From: Flavobacterium sp. AED
GTDB taxonomy: Bacteria; Bacteroidota; Bacteroidia; Flavobacteriales; Flavobacteriaceae
DNA length: 64,000 bases
Direction of reading: 5' to 3'
Assembly (NCBI RefSeq): GCF_000812945.1
Contig: NZ_JSYM01000003.1
Location: 1-64,000, forward strand
Made by a program: the position numbers and the translations under genes. Below the pieces are notes generated by a model. The model saw only the letters and a program-made list of their open reading frames with translations. It was not told where the DNA came from and did no database searches. This document shows, piece by piece, positions 27,584 to 35,898 of the stretch. The first letter of the stretch is position 1, and each line of letters begins with the position of its first letter.

Positions 27584-27670
27584 CTATTTAGAAAGCTCCT
27601 GTACTAACTTTTCACCTTTTCCTTTTCCGATAACGGCTAATATTCCACACGTAACTCTATTTTTAATATT
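27584..27670 (-). pseudogene. Possible 3' remnant of a lost gene
   Basis: A 28-codon open stretch without a start codon reads RVTCGILAVIGKGKGEKLVQ... and ends ELSK-stop. The glycine-rich composition differs from the surrounding AT-rich DNA and looks like a protein C-terminus. An in-frame stop lies directly upstream. I do not recognise the family. The remaining part of the 453-bp gap (27394-27846) has no other gene I can support, only AT-rich DNA and a sequence resembling one downstream of the LRR gene. Confidence 0.3.
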
Positions 27671-27846
27671 CTATTCTTTTTTTTTAAGACAAAGACGCAG
27701 TAGTAGTTATAATTATAAAACACAAATGCGTTATCTAGCTACAATATAAAACCCAAATTTATAATTTACATTAAAAATGTGAAATAAACCCACTTAAATT
27801 AAAGTACTATATAATAAATTATAACGTATCACTTGCAAAGATTTTC

Positions 27847-29472
27847 TTATTTTACCTTATCTCCTTTCAAATACGTATTCACTGCCTTCATTTTAACGAT
27901 TTGATTCTCATTGATTTTCATTAAATCTTTATCATAAATTACAAAATCAGCCCATTTTCCAACTTCTAGACTTCCTTTTTCCTTTTCTTCGAAATTTGAA
28001 TAAGCAGCCCAAATCGTCATTCCCTTTAAAGTCTCTTCTCTACTCAATGCATTTTCCATTTGAAAACCTCCTTTTGGATAGTTCTTACTGTCTTTTCTTG
28101 CCACTGCAGCATGAAATGTAAGCATTGGGTTCACTTCTTCTACAGGGAAATCAGTACCAAGAGCTACAATTCCTGCTTTTTGAAGTAATTTTTTATAAGC
28201 ATAAGCATTTTTTATTCTTTCTTTTCCTAATCTTTCTCCCGCCCAATACATATCTGAAGTGGCATGCGTAGGTTGTACCGAAGGAATGATTCCTAATTTA
28301 AAATAATCAAAATCTTCTTCACGCAAAACCTGAGCGTGTTCAATCTTCCATCTGCGGTCTTTTTTACCATCTAAAACTTCCTTATAAATTTTTAATAAAA
28401 CCGTATTTGCCGAATCACCTATAGCATGCGAATTCAATTGAAAAGGAGAAGCTGCAATTTGTTTTGCGATAGCTTTTAAGTTTGAAATAGGAGAAAGTAA
28501 CGCTCCAAATTGTTTTGGCATATCAGAATAGCCTTTATGCAAACAAGCACCACGAGAACCCAAAGCACCATCGCCATACATTTTAAAGGAACGCACATCT
28601 AAATTATCCGTTTTATAAATTCCTTTTTTTAGATATAAATCGATGTTTTTTTGATTTGCCGTAATCATAGCATACACATTAAGCTTCATCACTTTTGCTT
28701 TTTGCAAACTGTCCATTAAATTAATAATATCCGGATCTAAACCTGCATCATTTACTGTTGTCAACCCATAATCAAACATTACTTTTTCTGCATCCAATAA
28801 AGCTGCAATTTGTATTTTACGACTTGGTTTTGGAATTATTTTAAAAACTAAATCCATTGGATTATCTATTAAAATTCCGGTTGGTTCTCCATTTGCCATT
28901 TCAATCTGACCACCAACAGCTTTTGCATCTTTTGTAATTCCTGCTAACTTCAAAGCTTTACTATTCACAAATATCGCATGACCGTCAACTCTATTTAATA
29001 CAACGGGAATATCTGGAAACTCGGCATCTAAATCTGCTTTTGTCGGAAACTTTTTTACTTCCCAATCGTTTTGATCCCAACCATTACCAACGATAAACTC
29101 CGGTTTTTTTTCTTTTTGAAAAGTCTTTATACGTGCTATTACTTCACCCATATTTTTGGTCCCGCGTAAATCAACTTCTTGAAGACTCAGTCCAAAACTG
29201 TAAAAATGACAATGCGCGTCAAACAAGCCTGGGTAAATGAATTTCCCTTTAGCTACAATATTATGCTCAGATTCATATTTATTTCTGATTTCATCGTTAG
29301 TCCCAATAGCCACAATTTTACCGTTACTAACTGCCATAGCATTTGCAGTGCCAAATGTTTTATCAACTTTATAAATAGTAGCATCCGTAATAATTACATC
29401 GACTGTAGTTTTATTTTTTTTGAGACAAGAAACAAGTGAAAATAAAGCAAAAACTAAAATATAACGTTTCAT
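27847..29472 (-). CDS. Lipoprotein amidohydrolase (YtcJ-like, Amidohydro_3 family)
   Basis: The 541-residue product from the ATG at 29472 has a lipoprotein signal peptide with lipobox LVSC (Cys16), so it should be membrane anchored after processing by Lgt. The metal-dependent hydrolase fold shows DAHCH (His87 and His89), the QEVDLRGTKN segment, GNGWDQNDW, NRVDGHAIFVNSKAL, a later NSHAIGD histidine and GTDFPVEEVNP, all landmarks of the YtcJ/exoenzyme-regulatory AepA group. The substrate of this group is mostly unknown; some act on N-acyl or cyclic amides. It is alone on the minus strand between gene remnants. Confidence 0.88.
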   Translation of the reverse strand: MKRYILVFALFSLVSCLKKNKTTVDVIITDATIYKVDKTFGTANAMAVSNGKIVAIGTNDEIRNKYESEHNIVAKGKFIYPGLFDAHCHFYSFGLSLQEVDLRGTKNMGEVIARIKTFQKEKKPEFIVGNGWDQNDWEVKKFPTKADLDAEFPDIPVVLNRVDGHAIFVNSKALKLAGITKDAKAVGGQIEMANGEPTGILIDNPMDLVFKIIPKPSRKIQIAALLDAEKVMFDYGLTTVNDAGLDPDIINLMDSLQKAKVMKLNVYAMITANQKNIDLYLKKGIYKTDNLDVRSFKMYGDGALGSRGACLHKGYSDMPKQFGALLSPISNLKAIAKQIAASPFQLNSHAIGDSANTVLLKIYKEVLDGKKDRRWKIEHAQVLREEDFDYFKLGIIPSVQPTHATSDMYWAGERLGKERIKNAYAYKKLLQKAGIVALGTDFPVEEVNPMLTFHAAVARKDSKNYPKGGFQMENALSREETLKGMTIWAAYSNFEEKEKGSLEVGKWADFVIYDKDLMKINENQIVKMKAVNTYLKGDKVK

Positions 29473-29588
29473 AATGTGGTGTTTAGATGGGCTAATATAA
29501 AAAACTGTAACCAATTATTTTAGACAATGACCAATAATAAAATTTTTAGTAATTCTATCTTTTCAAATAAGACGTTAGCTATACAACA

Positions 29589-29622
29589 AAAAAAAGACGT
29601 TCTCAAAATGAAGAACGTCTTA
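29589..29622 (-). terminator. Terminator downstream of the remnant gene at 29654
   Basis: AAGACGTTCT pairs with AGAACGTCTT, followed on the minus strand by a run of eight T. It sits about 30 bp after the stop codon of the decayed frame at 29654 and shows that a real transcription unit once ended here. Confidence 0.85.
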
Positions 29623-29653
29623 GTCTATTTATTAAATCTTAATTAAATTGGGT

Positions 29654-29818
29654 TTATGCTTTTATATATGCATCATCATGTACACTCGCAACCGCTCTTC
29701 CTGAAGGATCATTCATGTTTTTGAATGCTTCATCCCACTCTAAAGCAATTTTTGTGCTACACGCCACACTTGCTTCTTGAGACGTACATAATGCAATGCA
29801 TCGTTACGAAAATGCTCT
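29654..29818 (-). pseudogene. 3' remnant of a decayed gene
   Basis: A 48-codon frame ends ...KIALEWDEAFKNMNDPSG, then RAVASVHDDAYIKA-stop, and clearly looks like a protein C-terminus. It has no start; an in-frame TAA precedes it. The adjacent upstream bases read EHFRNDALHYVRLKKQ in another frame, so a frameshift near 29765-29775 would join two protein-like parts. Upstream of 29820 nothing coding is left. The terminator after it is intact. I do not recognise the family. The other parts of the 437-bp gap are the two terminators. Confidence 0.55.
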
Positions 29819-29845
29819 ATACAAATAGAATGATAAAATTAAATA

Positions 29846-29885
29846 AAAAAAGTGGGTTTGTATTGAAAAATACAAACCCACTTTA
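29846..29885 (-). terminator. Terminator of the gatC/gatA/gatB-aspS operon
   Basis: AAAGTGGGTTTGTATT pairs with AATACAAACCCACTTT, a 16-bp stem, followed by a T run on the minus strand. It lies 25 bp after the stop of the fusion gene. Confidence 0.9.
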
Positions 29886-29909
29886 AAGGATCATTATAGA
29901 TTATAAAAT

Positions 29910-32900
29910 CTAATTTCTAATAATTCGAACATTCATTTCTTCTACCTTTTTATCCGACAAAAGAGATGGTGCCCCAAATAATAAATCTTCGCTAGAACCT
30001 GTTTTCGGGAAAGCCATAACTTCTCTAATCGATGCTTTTTTCTCTAAAATCATCATCAAACGGTCAATTCCCCAAGCAATTCCTCCGTGTGGCGGTGCTC
30101 CGTATTGAAAGGCTTTGTACATCGTTCCTACGCTTTTCATCATTTCTTCTTTGTTGTAACCCATATTTCTATAAGTCGCTTCCAGAATCTCCGATTTATG
30201 TGCACGAACCGATCCTCCACCAATTTCGTAACCATTTAAGATGATGTCATACTGTTGCGCGATAATAGTTCCTATTTCTTCTTCAGTACCATTCATATGT
30301 TTTTGCAAATCATAAATAGCTGGCATCGAAAAAGGATTGTGTGTAAACGTCCATCTTCCTTCATCCGTTTTTTCAAACATTGGAAAATCAACCACCCAAG
30401 CCGGACATAATTCCTTCGGATTAATCAAGTGTAACATTCTACCCATTTCTTGACGAACAGCATCCAAAGCCTTATTAGCCGTAGCATAATCCGCTGCCGA
30501 AAAGAATACAATATCACCCACTTGCGCATTGGTTGCTTTGATAATTCCTGCTGCAATTTCTTCGCCTAAAAATTTAATAATTGGCGATTGTAATTCATCT
30601 TCATTCACGATAATATAAGCCAATCCACCTAAGCCGTGCTGTTGCGCAATAGCGGTAAGATTTTCGATTTGACCTTTAGACATACGCTTGTTGCCTTGCT
30701 CTTGAGCCGAAACTTTGATACATTTTACAATTCCGCCTTCTTCAATAGGTTTACTAAATACTTGAAAAGTAGTATCTTTTACGATATCGGTGATGTCTTG
30801 CATTTTTAAGCCATAACGCAAATCTGGCCTGTCGCAACCATAGAAATCCATTGCGTCTTTGTATGTAATCACTTCAAACGGACGTAAAATCCACTTATTG
30901 CCATATACTTTTTTAACTACTTCATTAAACATTTTTGTGTTTAAATCGATAATCTGCTGCATACTCGCGTAGGCCATTTCCATATCCAATTGTGTAAATT
31001 CCGGCTGACGGTCTCCACGAGAATCTTCATCTCTAAAACAACGCGCGATTTGAAAATACTTTTCATACCCGCTCACCATCAGCATTTGTTTGAACTGCTG
31101 AGGCGCTTGCGGCAATGTATAAAACAAACCTGATCCTTTACGCGTAGGAACAATAAATTCACGTGCTCCTTCATCAGTTCCTGCACTTAAAATTGGTGTT
31201 TCAATTTCTAGAAACTCTTCTTCATCCAAAATGTCACGCAATAACTTAATTACTTTATGACGGTTGACAATCGCTCTTCTTACTTCTTCGTTTCTGTGAT
31301 CTAAAAACTTGTATTGAAAACGAATCGCTTCGTTTGTTTTTGCCGCTCTTTTAATCTCAAAAGGCAATGTTTTAGATAAATTTAAAATTTCTAAAGCCGA
31401 AGTTTCTAATTCGATTTTACCCGTACGTAATCCTGCATTGTAATCATCTTCATTACGTCCAACCACAATTCCTGCTACAGAAATTACGGATTCTGGCTTC
31501 AATTTCACTAATTCATCGATATTAGGAAATGATTCTCTGCTGATTCGCACTTGAAAAATCTCGTAACTTGAATCACGCAAATCGATAAACATCAATTCGC
31601 CGTGGTCACGCACACTCGCCACCCAGCCCGACAACATCACTTCTTCTTTAATGCTGTCTTCTGATAATTGCGAAATTTTATGTGTTCTGTACGTATCTTT
31701 TATAATGATAGGAATTTCAGGAAGTGTTTCTTCCTGAGTTTCTTTATTGGCAACCGTTACTTCATTCGCCACTTTTTCAGCAGCAATTTTATTCTCGGCA
31801 ACAGCAGCAGCACCTAATCCATCTAAAATAATCTGACGAATTACTTTTCCATTAGCTCCTTTTCCAATAATTCCTAATACTTTACCAACAAGAATACCTG
31901 CTTTTCCTTGGTCGCCTGCTTTGATATCATTGGCAACAGCCTCATTTTCTGAAATTACTTTTGCAATAACTTCTTGAATGGTATCTTCGGAAATGGTATT
32001 GTCTTCGAAATACTTGTTATAGTCAAAAGTACGGTCTTTTAAATACCCCGTAATCGCATTTTGAACCAAAACAGCTGTGATTTTCTCCGCTTTAAATAAT
32101 TTAAAAATATCCGTTAAATGGGAAATACTATGAATTTCAGCGTAGTCTTCGGCCTTTATGTTGTTTGCCAAAGTTTTGGCAACAAACGAAGGATCTTTAA
32201 TTTCGTTATTTATTTCTACAAATGTTTGCGAACGCAACTTATCTGCCGTAAAAAATTTAGCATCTTGTGGCAAAACACCACCGTTAATCAAAATAGATTC
32301 AACAGCGTAAGGCAAGGCGCTACTATCCACTTTAATAGCCTCTATTTCTTTTTTAATATTTACAAAAGGTAAATCTGGCTCAGAAATAAAACGATAATCC
32401 GCTTCAAATTCTTTTTTACGCATTACTTTGGTTTGCTTTAAATCAGCATCCCATAATACCGTAGTTTGATCAGGTCTAAACTCCTTATGTTCAATAAAAT
32501 AATTGAACTGTTTTTCAATTTCTTCTTTTAATGCTTCCACCATAAACTTAAACGAGTTCAAGTTTTTGATTTCAGTTCTTGGATTTAATTCGTAACTATG
32601 TTTTTTGCGCAATGACACAGAAACATCCGATTTGAATTCTCCTTTCTCCAAATTCGCTTCAGAGATCCCCAAGTTTTGAACAATACGTTGAATGTATTGC
32701 GCATAAGTCGAAGCATCTTCAATATTTCTAATACAAGGCTCGGTAACAATTTCAATCAATGGAACTCCAGCTTTGTTAAAATCGACTAACGAAATTTTCT
32801 TTTCGTGCATCAATTTTGCAGCATCCTCTTCAATATGAACCTGGGTTAAATTCACTGTAAATTGAGTACCATCATTGCGGTAACAAGAAACGTGTCCGTC

Positions 32901-33242
32901 AGGAATTATTGGATTGTGAAATTGCGTTATCTGAATATTTTTTGGATTATCTGGATATTCGTAGTGCTTTCTATCCCAAGATATCACTTCATTACTAAAT
33001 GACGAATCTACCGCTTTTCCAAAATAAATCGCTTTTATAATTGCTTCTTTATTTAAGGCGGGTAAAACGCCCATTTGTCCCGTACAAACCGAACATATAT
33101 TTTCGTTAGGTGTTTCTATTTCTTGATTTGGACAAGAACAAAACAACTTGGTTTTGGTATTCAATCGAACGTGTGTTTCCAGTCCAATTACCAATTCTAA
33201 ATCGTGGGCTTTTAAAGCCGCAGTTAATTGCTCCAATTCCAT
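29910..33242 (-). CDS. gatB-aspS: Bifunctional GatB amidotransferase subunit / aspartyl-tRNA synthetase fusion
   Basis: One uninterrupted 1110-residue frame holds two complete enzymes. Residues 1-477 are GatB: VIGLETHVRL, a zinc site at Cys35, Cys37, Cys50 and Cys53, FNKAGVPLIEIVTEP, then the helical and YqeY-like tail (QGKAGILVGKVLG). Residues 478-515 form an Ala/Glu-rich linker. Residues 516-1110 are a bacterial-type AspRS: OB-fold with SVRDHGELMFIDLRD, motif 2 FRDEDSRGDRQPEFTQLD, a GAD insertion and motif 3 GIAWGIDRL. His547 occupies the position of Pseudomonas His31, linked to non-discriminating charging of tRNA(Asn). The likely product is Asp-tRNA(Asn) made and amidated in one complex. 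The start overlaps the gatA stop (TAATG). Confidence 0.95.
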   Translation of the reverse strand: MELEQLTAALKAHDLELVIGLETHVRLNTKTKLFCSCPNQEIETPNENICSVCTGQMGVLPALNKEAIIKAIYFGKAVDSSFSNEVISWDRKHYEYPDNPKNIQITQFHNPIIPDGHVSCYRNDGTQFTVNLTQVHIEEDAAKLMHEKKISLVDFNKAGVPLIEIVTEPCIRNIEDASTYAQYIQRIVQNLGISEANLEKGEFKSDVSVSLRKKHSYELNPRTEIKNLNSFKFMVEALKEEIEKQFNYFIEHKEFRPDQTTVLWDADLKQTKVMRKKEFEADYRFISEPDLPFVNIKKEIEAIKVDSSALPYAVESILINGGVLPQDAKFFTADKLRSQTFVEINNEIKDPSFVAKTLANNIKAEDYAEIHSISHLTDIFKLFKAEKITAVLVQNAITGYLKDRTFDYNKYFEDNTISEDTIQEVIAKVISENEAVANDIKAGDQGKAGILVGKVLGIIGKGANGKVIRQIILDGLGAAAVAENKIAAEKVANEVTVANKETQEETLPEIPIIIKDTYRTHKISQLSEDSIKEEVMLSGWVASVRDHGELMFIDLRDSSYEIFQVRISRESFPNIDELVKLKPESVISVAGIVVGRNEDDYNAGLRTGKIELETSALEILNLSKTLPFEIKRAAKTNEAIRFQYKFLDHRNEEVRRAIVNRHKVIKLLRDILDEEEFLEIETPILSAGTDEGAREFIVPTRKGSGLFYTLPQAPQQFKQMLMVSGYEKYFQIARCFRDEDSRGDRQPEFTQLDMEMAYASMQQIIDLNTKMFNEVVKKVYGNKWILRPFEVITYKDAMDFYGCDRPDLRYGLKMQDITDIVKDTTFQVFSKPIEEGGIVKCIKVSAQEQGNKRMSKGQIENLTAIAQQHGLGGLAYIIVNEDELQSPIIKFLGEEIAAGIIKATNAQVGDIVFFSAADYATANKALDAVRQEMGRMLHLINPKELCPAWVVDFPMFEKTDEGRWTFTHNPFSMPAIYDLQKHMNGTEEEIGTIIAQQYDIILNGYEIGGGSVRAHKSEILEATYRNMGYNKEEMMKSVGTMYKAFQYGAPPHGGIAWGIDRLMMILEKKASIREVMAFPKTGSSEDLLFGAPSLLSDKKVEEMNVRIIRN

Positions 33243-34639
33243 TATATCGTATCTTTTAAGAAGTTAGCAAACTTCAACACTAATTCATCATTATTTTTTG
33301 CTGCAGTAATCTGCAATCCAGTACTTGTTCCTTGTGGCACGGTTAAAGTTGGTAATTGCCCTAAACTAAAACCAACCGTATAGGCATCGGATAAATACAT
33401 AGCCAAAGGATCTTTTAAACTGTCTCCAATTTTAGGAGGAGTGCTTGGAGTAACTGGCGATAAAATAATATCAACCTCCTTGAAATCTTTACTGAAGTTT
33501 TCAGAAATTTGATCTCTTAAAGCCAATCCTTTTAAATATATTTCATCTGAAAAACCTTGTGATAACACTTGGTTTCCACCAACAATTCTACGTTTTGTTT
33601 CTTCTGAAAAGTTTTCAGAACGTGTCACTGCATACGTTTCAATTAAATTCTCCGCTTCAATACGGTTACCATAATTTGTTCCATCTAAACGAGATAAATT
33701 AGAAGCCGTTTCCGCCATCGCCAAAGTATAGTAAGTTGAAACTAAAATATCCGATTTGAAAAAATCCAATTCTTTTACTTCAATTCCTTTAGCTTTCAGT
33801 TTTTCAATGCTGGCTAAAAAATCAGCTTTTATCTGCCCATCAATAGCATCACTTTCGATAAAGTTTTTAAAATAACCAACAGTTTTTACACCCGAAGTCG
33901 CAATTGACTCTTCACTAATTGCTGTTGAAGTGATTGAAGTTTGATCTTTTGGATCTTTACCGCTCATTACATTCAACACAATTCGAATATCTTCAATTGA
34001 TTTTGTCAATGGACCAACACAATCCGTAGAAGATGCATAAGCCATAAGGCCAAATCTGGAAATTCTTCCGTAAGTTGGTTTAAAACCGTAAATATGATTG
34101 TATCCAGCTGGCTGACGAATAGAACCGCCTGTGTCACCTCCAATAGAAAACGCAGTATATTCTTTTGCAACGTTAACCGCAGATCCACCACTTGAACCTC
34201 CAGCAACTAATGTTGGATCGATCGCATTTTTTACCGCTCCAAAAATGGTGTTTTCACTTGAAGACCCATGACCAAAACTATCGCAGTTTTCTTTTACTAA
34301 CGGAATAGCGCCTGCATCCAATAATTTTTGAATGGCAGTAGCCGTGTAAGGAGATTTATAATTTCTCAACATCTCAGAACTTGCAGTAGTGTAAGTTCCT
34401 TGCAGCATATATACATCCTTGATTCCAAAAGGTATGCCTTCCAACAAACCTATTGTTTCACCATTCGCAATTTTAGCATCTACTTTTGCAGCTAATTCCA
34501 AAGCCAAAGTGTCTAACACAGAATTTACAGAGTTGTAGGTATTTTGTTTAAGTAAGTCTAATTTTTCTTGTACCAAAGCTGTACAAGTTATTTCTTTTGA
34601 CACCAATTGTTGGTGTATTTTTTTTATCTGAGAATCCAT
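33242..34639 (-). CDS. gatA: Asp-tRNA(Asn)/Glu-tRNA(Gln) amidotransferase subunit A
   Basis: GatA is the glutaminase that supplies ammonia to GatB. The 465-residue protein belongs to the amidase-signature family and shows the Ser-cisSer-Lys triad at Lys74 (GIPFGIKD), Ser149 (AGGSSGGSA) and Ser173 (GGDTGGSIRQPA). The spacing is the same as in characterised GatA enzymes. It starts two bases after the gatC-like stop and its TAA overlaps the ATG of the GatB-AspRS gene by one base, so the three genes form a translationally coupled operon. Slightly short for the family but all core motifs are present. Confidence 0.95.
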   Translation of the reverse strand: MDSQIKKIHQQLVSKEITCTALVQEKLDLLKQNTYNSVNSVLDTLALELAAKVDAKIANGETIGLLEGIPFGIKDVYMLQGTYTTASSEMLRNYKSPYTATAIQKLLDAGAIPLVKENCDSFGHGSSSENTIFGAVKNAIDPTLVAGGSSGGSAVNVAKEYTAFSIGGDTGGSIRQPAGYNHIYGFKPTYGRISRFGLMAYASSTDCVGPLTKSIEDIRIVLNVMSGKDPKDQTSITSTAISEESIATSGVKTVGYFKNFIESDAIDGQIKADFLASIEKLKAKGIEVKELDFFKSDILVSTYYTLAMAETASNLSRLDGTNYGNRIEAENLIETYAVTRSENFSEETKRRIVGGNQVLSQGFSDEIYLKGLALRDQISENFSKDFKEVDIILSPVTPSTPPKIGDSLKDPLAMYLSDAYTVGFSLGQLPTLTVPQGTSTGLQITAAKNNDELVLKFANFLKDTI

Positions 34640-34641
34640 TT

Positions 34642-34911
34642 TTATCCTTCTATAACTTTAGCAACTACTAAAAAACCATTTTTTTTGTTCGGGAAGTTTT
34701 CCAAAATGAGTTGTCTCTCAATAGCCGAACTCTCTATCACAACATCTTCTCTTAAATCACTCACAGACACACAATTATGATTGACATTATTTAAGGAATT
34801 ATTATTTGTTGGAACTGCATTTTTAATTACATCAAATAATTTGTTCACGGACTCTGAGGGCTGTGCTCCTTTAATACTCGACAAGATGTCGACTGTCATT
34901 GTTTTGTTCAT
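34642..34911 (-). CDS. gatC: Divergent GatC-like subunit
   Basis: The 89-residue product (ATG at 34911; a start at 34935 is possible) precedes gatA by two bases. Its second half, SDLREDVVIESS then ILENFPNKKNGFLVVAKVIEG, matches the GatC C-terminus (LREDE...NAPD..DGFF.VP.VIE). The first helix of normal GatC, with the V..IA.LARL pattern, is not recognisable; instead there is TVDILSSIKGAQPSESVNKL. GatC wraps around GatA and GatB and stabilises the complex. The position and C-terminus support the call; the N-terminus is unusual. Confidence 0.75.
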   Translation of the reverse strand: MNKTMTVDILSSIKGAQPSESVNKLFDVIKNAVPTNNNSLNNVNHNCVSVSDLREDVVIESSAIERQLILENFPNKKNGFLVVAKVIEG

Positions 34912-35140
34912 AATTTCGTTTCGTTTTAAAGTCAAACTTTTAAGGACGCGAATTTACGAAAAGTTTTATTAGGGATTTCTATTTTTTAATGATTTAGAGG
35001 ATTTACAACCAAAGAAGATACTAATTTAACATTATGTTAAATTTTGTTATAATATGTTGGATAGTTGTGAAATGAAGCCCCGTTAAGGAGAATGAGACAC
35101 AGATGAAACGAATGCAAGCAACACGGATTTTATATAAAAA

Positions 35141-35347
35141 CTACTCTATTGCTTTGGAAAAATAAACAATTCCGGCAATTATAAGCATTATAATTCCTAT
35201 CCAATGTTTGAAGTTTCCAGCTTTTATCTGAAATTTATAAAGCTTATCATTTTGAGTAACGTCTTTATGCCAGAGTTTATAAATTTTATAAAAAGCAAAA
35301 GCTGATATAAACCAAGAAAAACTGCATATTAAAACCCAATAATCCAT
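35141..35347 (-). CDS. Small membrane protein, 68 residues
   Basis: Two hydrophobic segments (about residues 5-20, around SFSWFISAFAFYK, and 48-63, GIIMLIIAGIVYFS) flank a basic cytoplasmic-type loop. No family is recognised. It ends with the acidic tail KAIE. The gene follows the GreA-like gene by 7 bp and is probably cotranscribed with it. Its small size lowers confidence, but the ATG, the tight spacing and the membrane pattern support it. Between it and the gatC start (34912-35140) there is no gene; the tract near 35092-35131 has intergenic repeat words. Confidence 0.6.
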   Translation of the reverse strand: MDYWVLICSFSWFISAFAFYKIYKLWHKDVTQNDKLYKFQIKAGNFKHWIGIIMLIIAGIVYFSKAIE

Positions 35348-35354
35348 TTATAAA

Positions 35355-35804
35355 TTATTTAATCTCTTCTATCAAATACTTCGTAGTATTAATTTCGAAG
35401 GTAAATCCAATTGTATTTCCCATTAGCTTATTTCCCAAAGGCGATTGTGGTGACAATGCAATAATATTGATTCCTTCAATATTGATTTTGGGAAGTGCCA
35501 CACTCAGGTATAAATAAATTCCGTTGGCTTTTACTAAACTGCCAACAATAATTATTTCGGCAATTGTAGTGGAATCTATTTTATCCAAAACAGCTTTTTG
35601 AGTCAAGACCTCTCTAAGTTTGGCGTTGAGTTTCTCCTGCTCAATATGCATCATAGACAAAGCGGTTTCGTGTTTATCTCCCGCAGAACCTTTAGCATCA
35701 TTCTTAGAATCTTCGGTGAGCGCAACAATCATGTCTTTGAAAACATCGATTCGATCCTGAACTAATTGCAGATAATGGGTATGTATTTTTTGTTTGAAAG
35801 TCAT
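35355..35804 (-). CDS. Divergent GreA/GreB-like protein
   Basis: From the ATG at 35804 the product has 149 residues. The N-terminal half is a helical coiled-coil-like region (LVQDRIDVFKDMIVALTED, ALSMMHIEQEKLNAKL). The C-terminal half ends with ALSPQSPLGNKLMGNTIGFTF, resembling the FKBP-like C-terminal domain of GreA (SPLGxALLGKxxGD). The tip of the coiled coil does not show the paired acidic residues needed for transcript cleavage in a recognisable form, and the final GD is replaced by GF. It may bind RNA polymerase without promoting cleavage. A 13-residue hydrophobic upstream extension was left out. Confidence 0.7.
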   Translation of the reverse strand: MTFKQKIHTHYLQLVQDRIDVFKDMIVALTEDSKNDAKGSAGDKHETALSMMHIEQEKLNAKLREVLTQKAVLDKIDSTTIAEIIIVGSLVKANGIYLYLSVALPKINIEGINIIALSPQSPLGNKLMGNTIGFTFEINTTKYLIEEIK

Positions 35805-35828
35805 AGTTAAATGGGAAAATAAAAAAAT

Positions 35829-35890
35829 CACCATAAAAGGCACAAAGATTGTTCGTTATATTGAATTATCCTTTGTGTCTTTTGTGGTTT
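35829..35890. repeat. Imperfect inverted repeat of the CACAAAG type
   Basis: ACCATAAAAGGCACAAAGAT and TCCTTTGTGTCTTTTGTGGT are complementary at about 16 of 20 positions. They flank an 18-20 bp spacer and fill most of the gap between the GreA-like and the barrel genes. The words occur widely in intergenic DNA of related bacteria; here they may act as a transcript end or as a dispersed repeat. Confidence 0.5.
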
Positions 35891-35898
35891 AAATAAAA

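Noticed and set aside
29910..33242. GatB and AspS as two separate genes with a missed stop
   Set aside because: The frame is continuous through the linker with no stop, and no ATG with a spacer lies at the AspRS start; the linker is protein-like (Ala/Glu-rich).
35804..35843. Membrane-anchored start of the GreA-like protein
   Set aside because: The hydrophobic 13-residue extension comes from the CACAAAG repeat region and has no basic start typical of a signal peptide; the ATG at 35804 gives the normal helical start.
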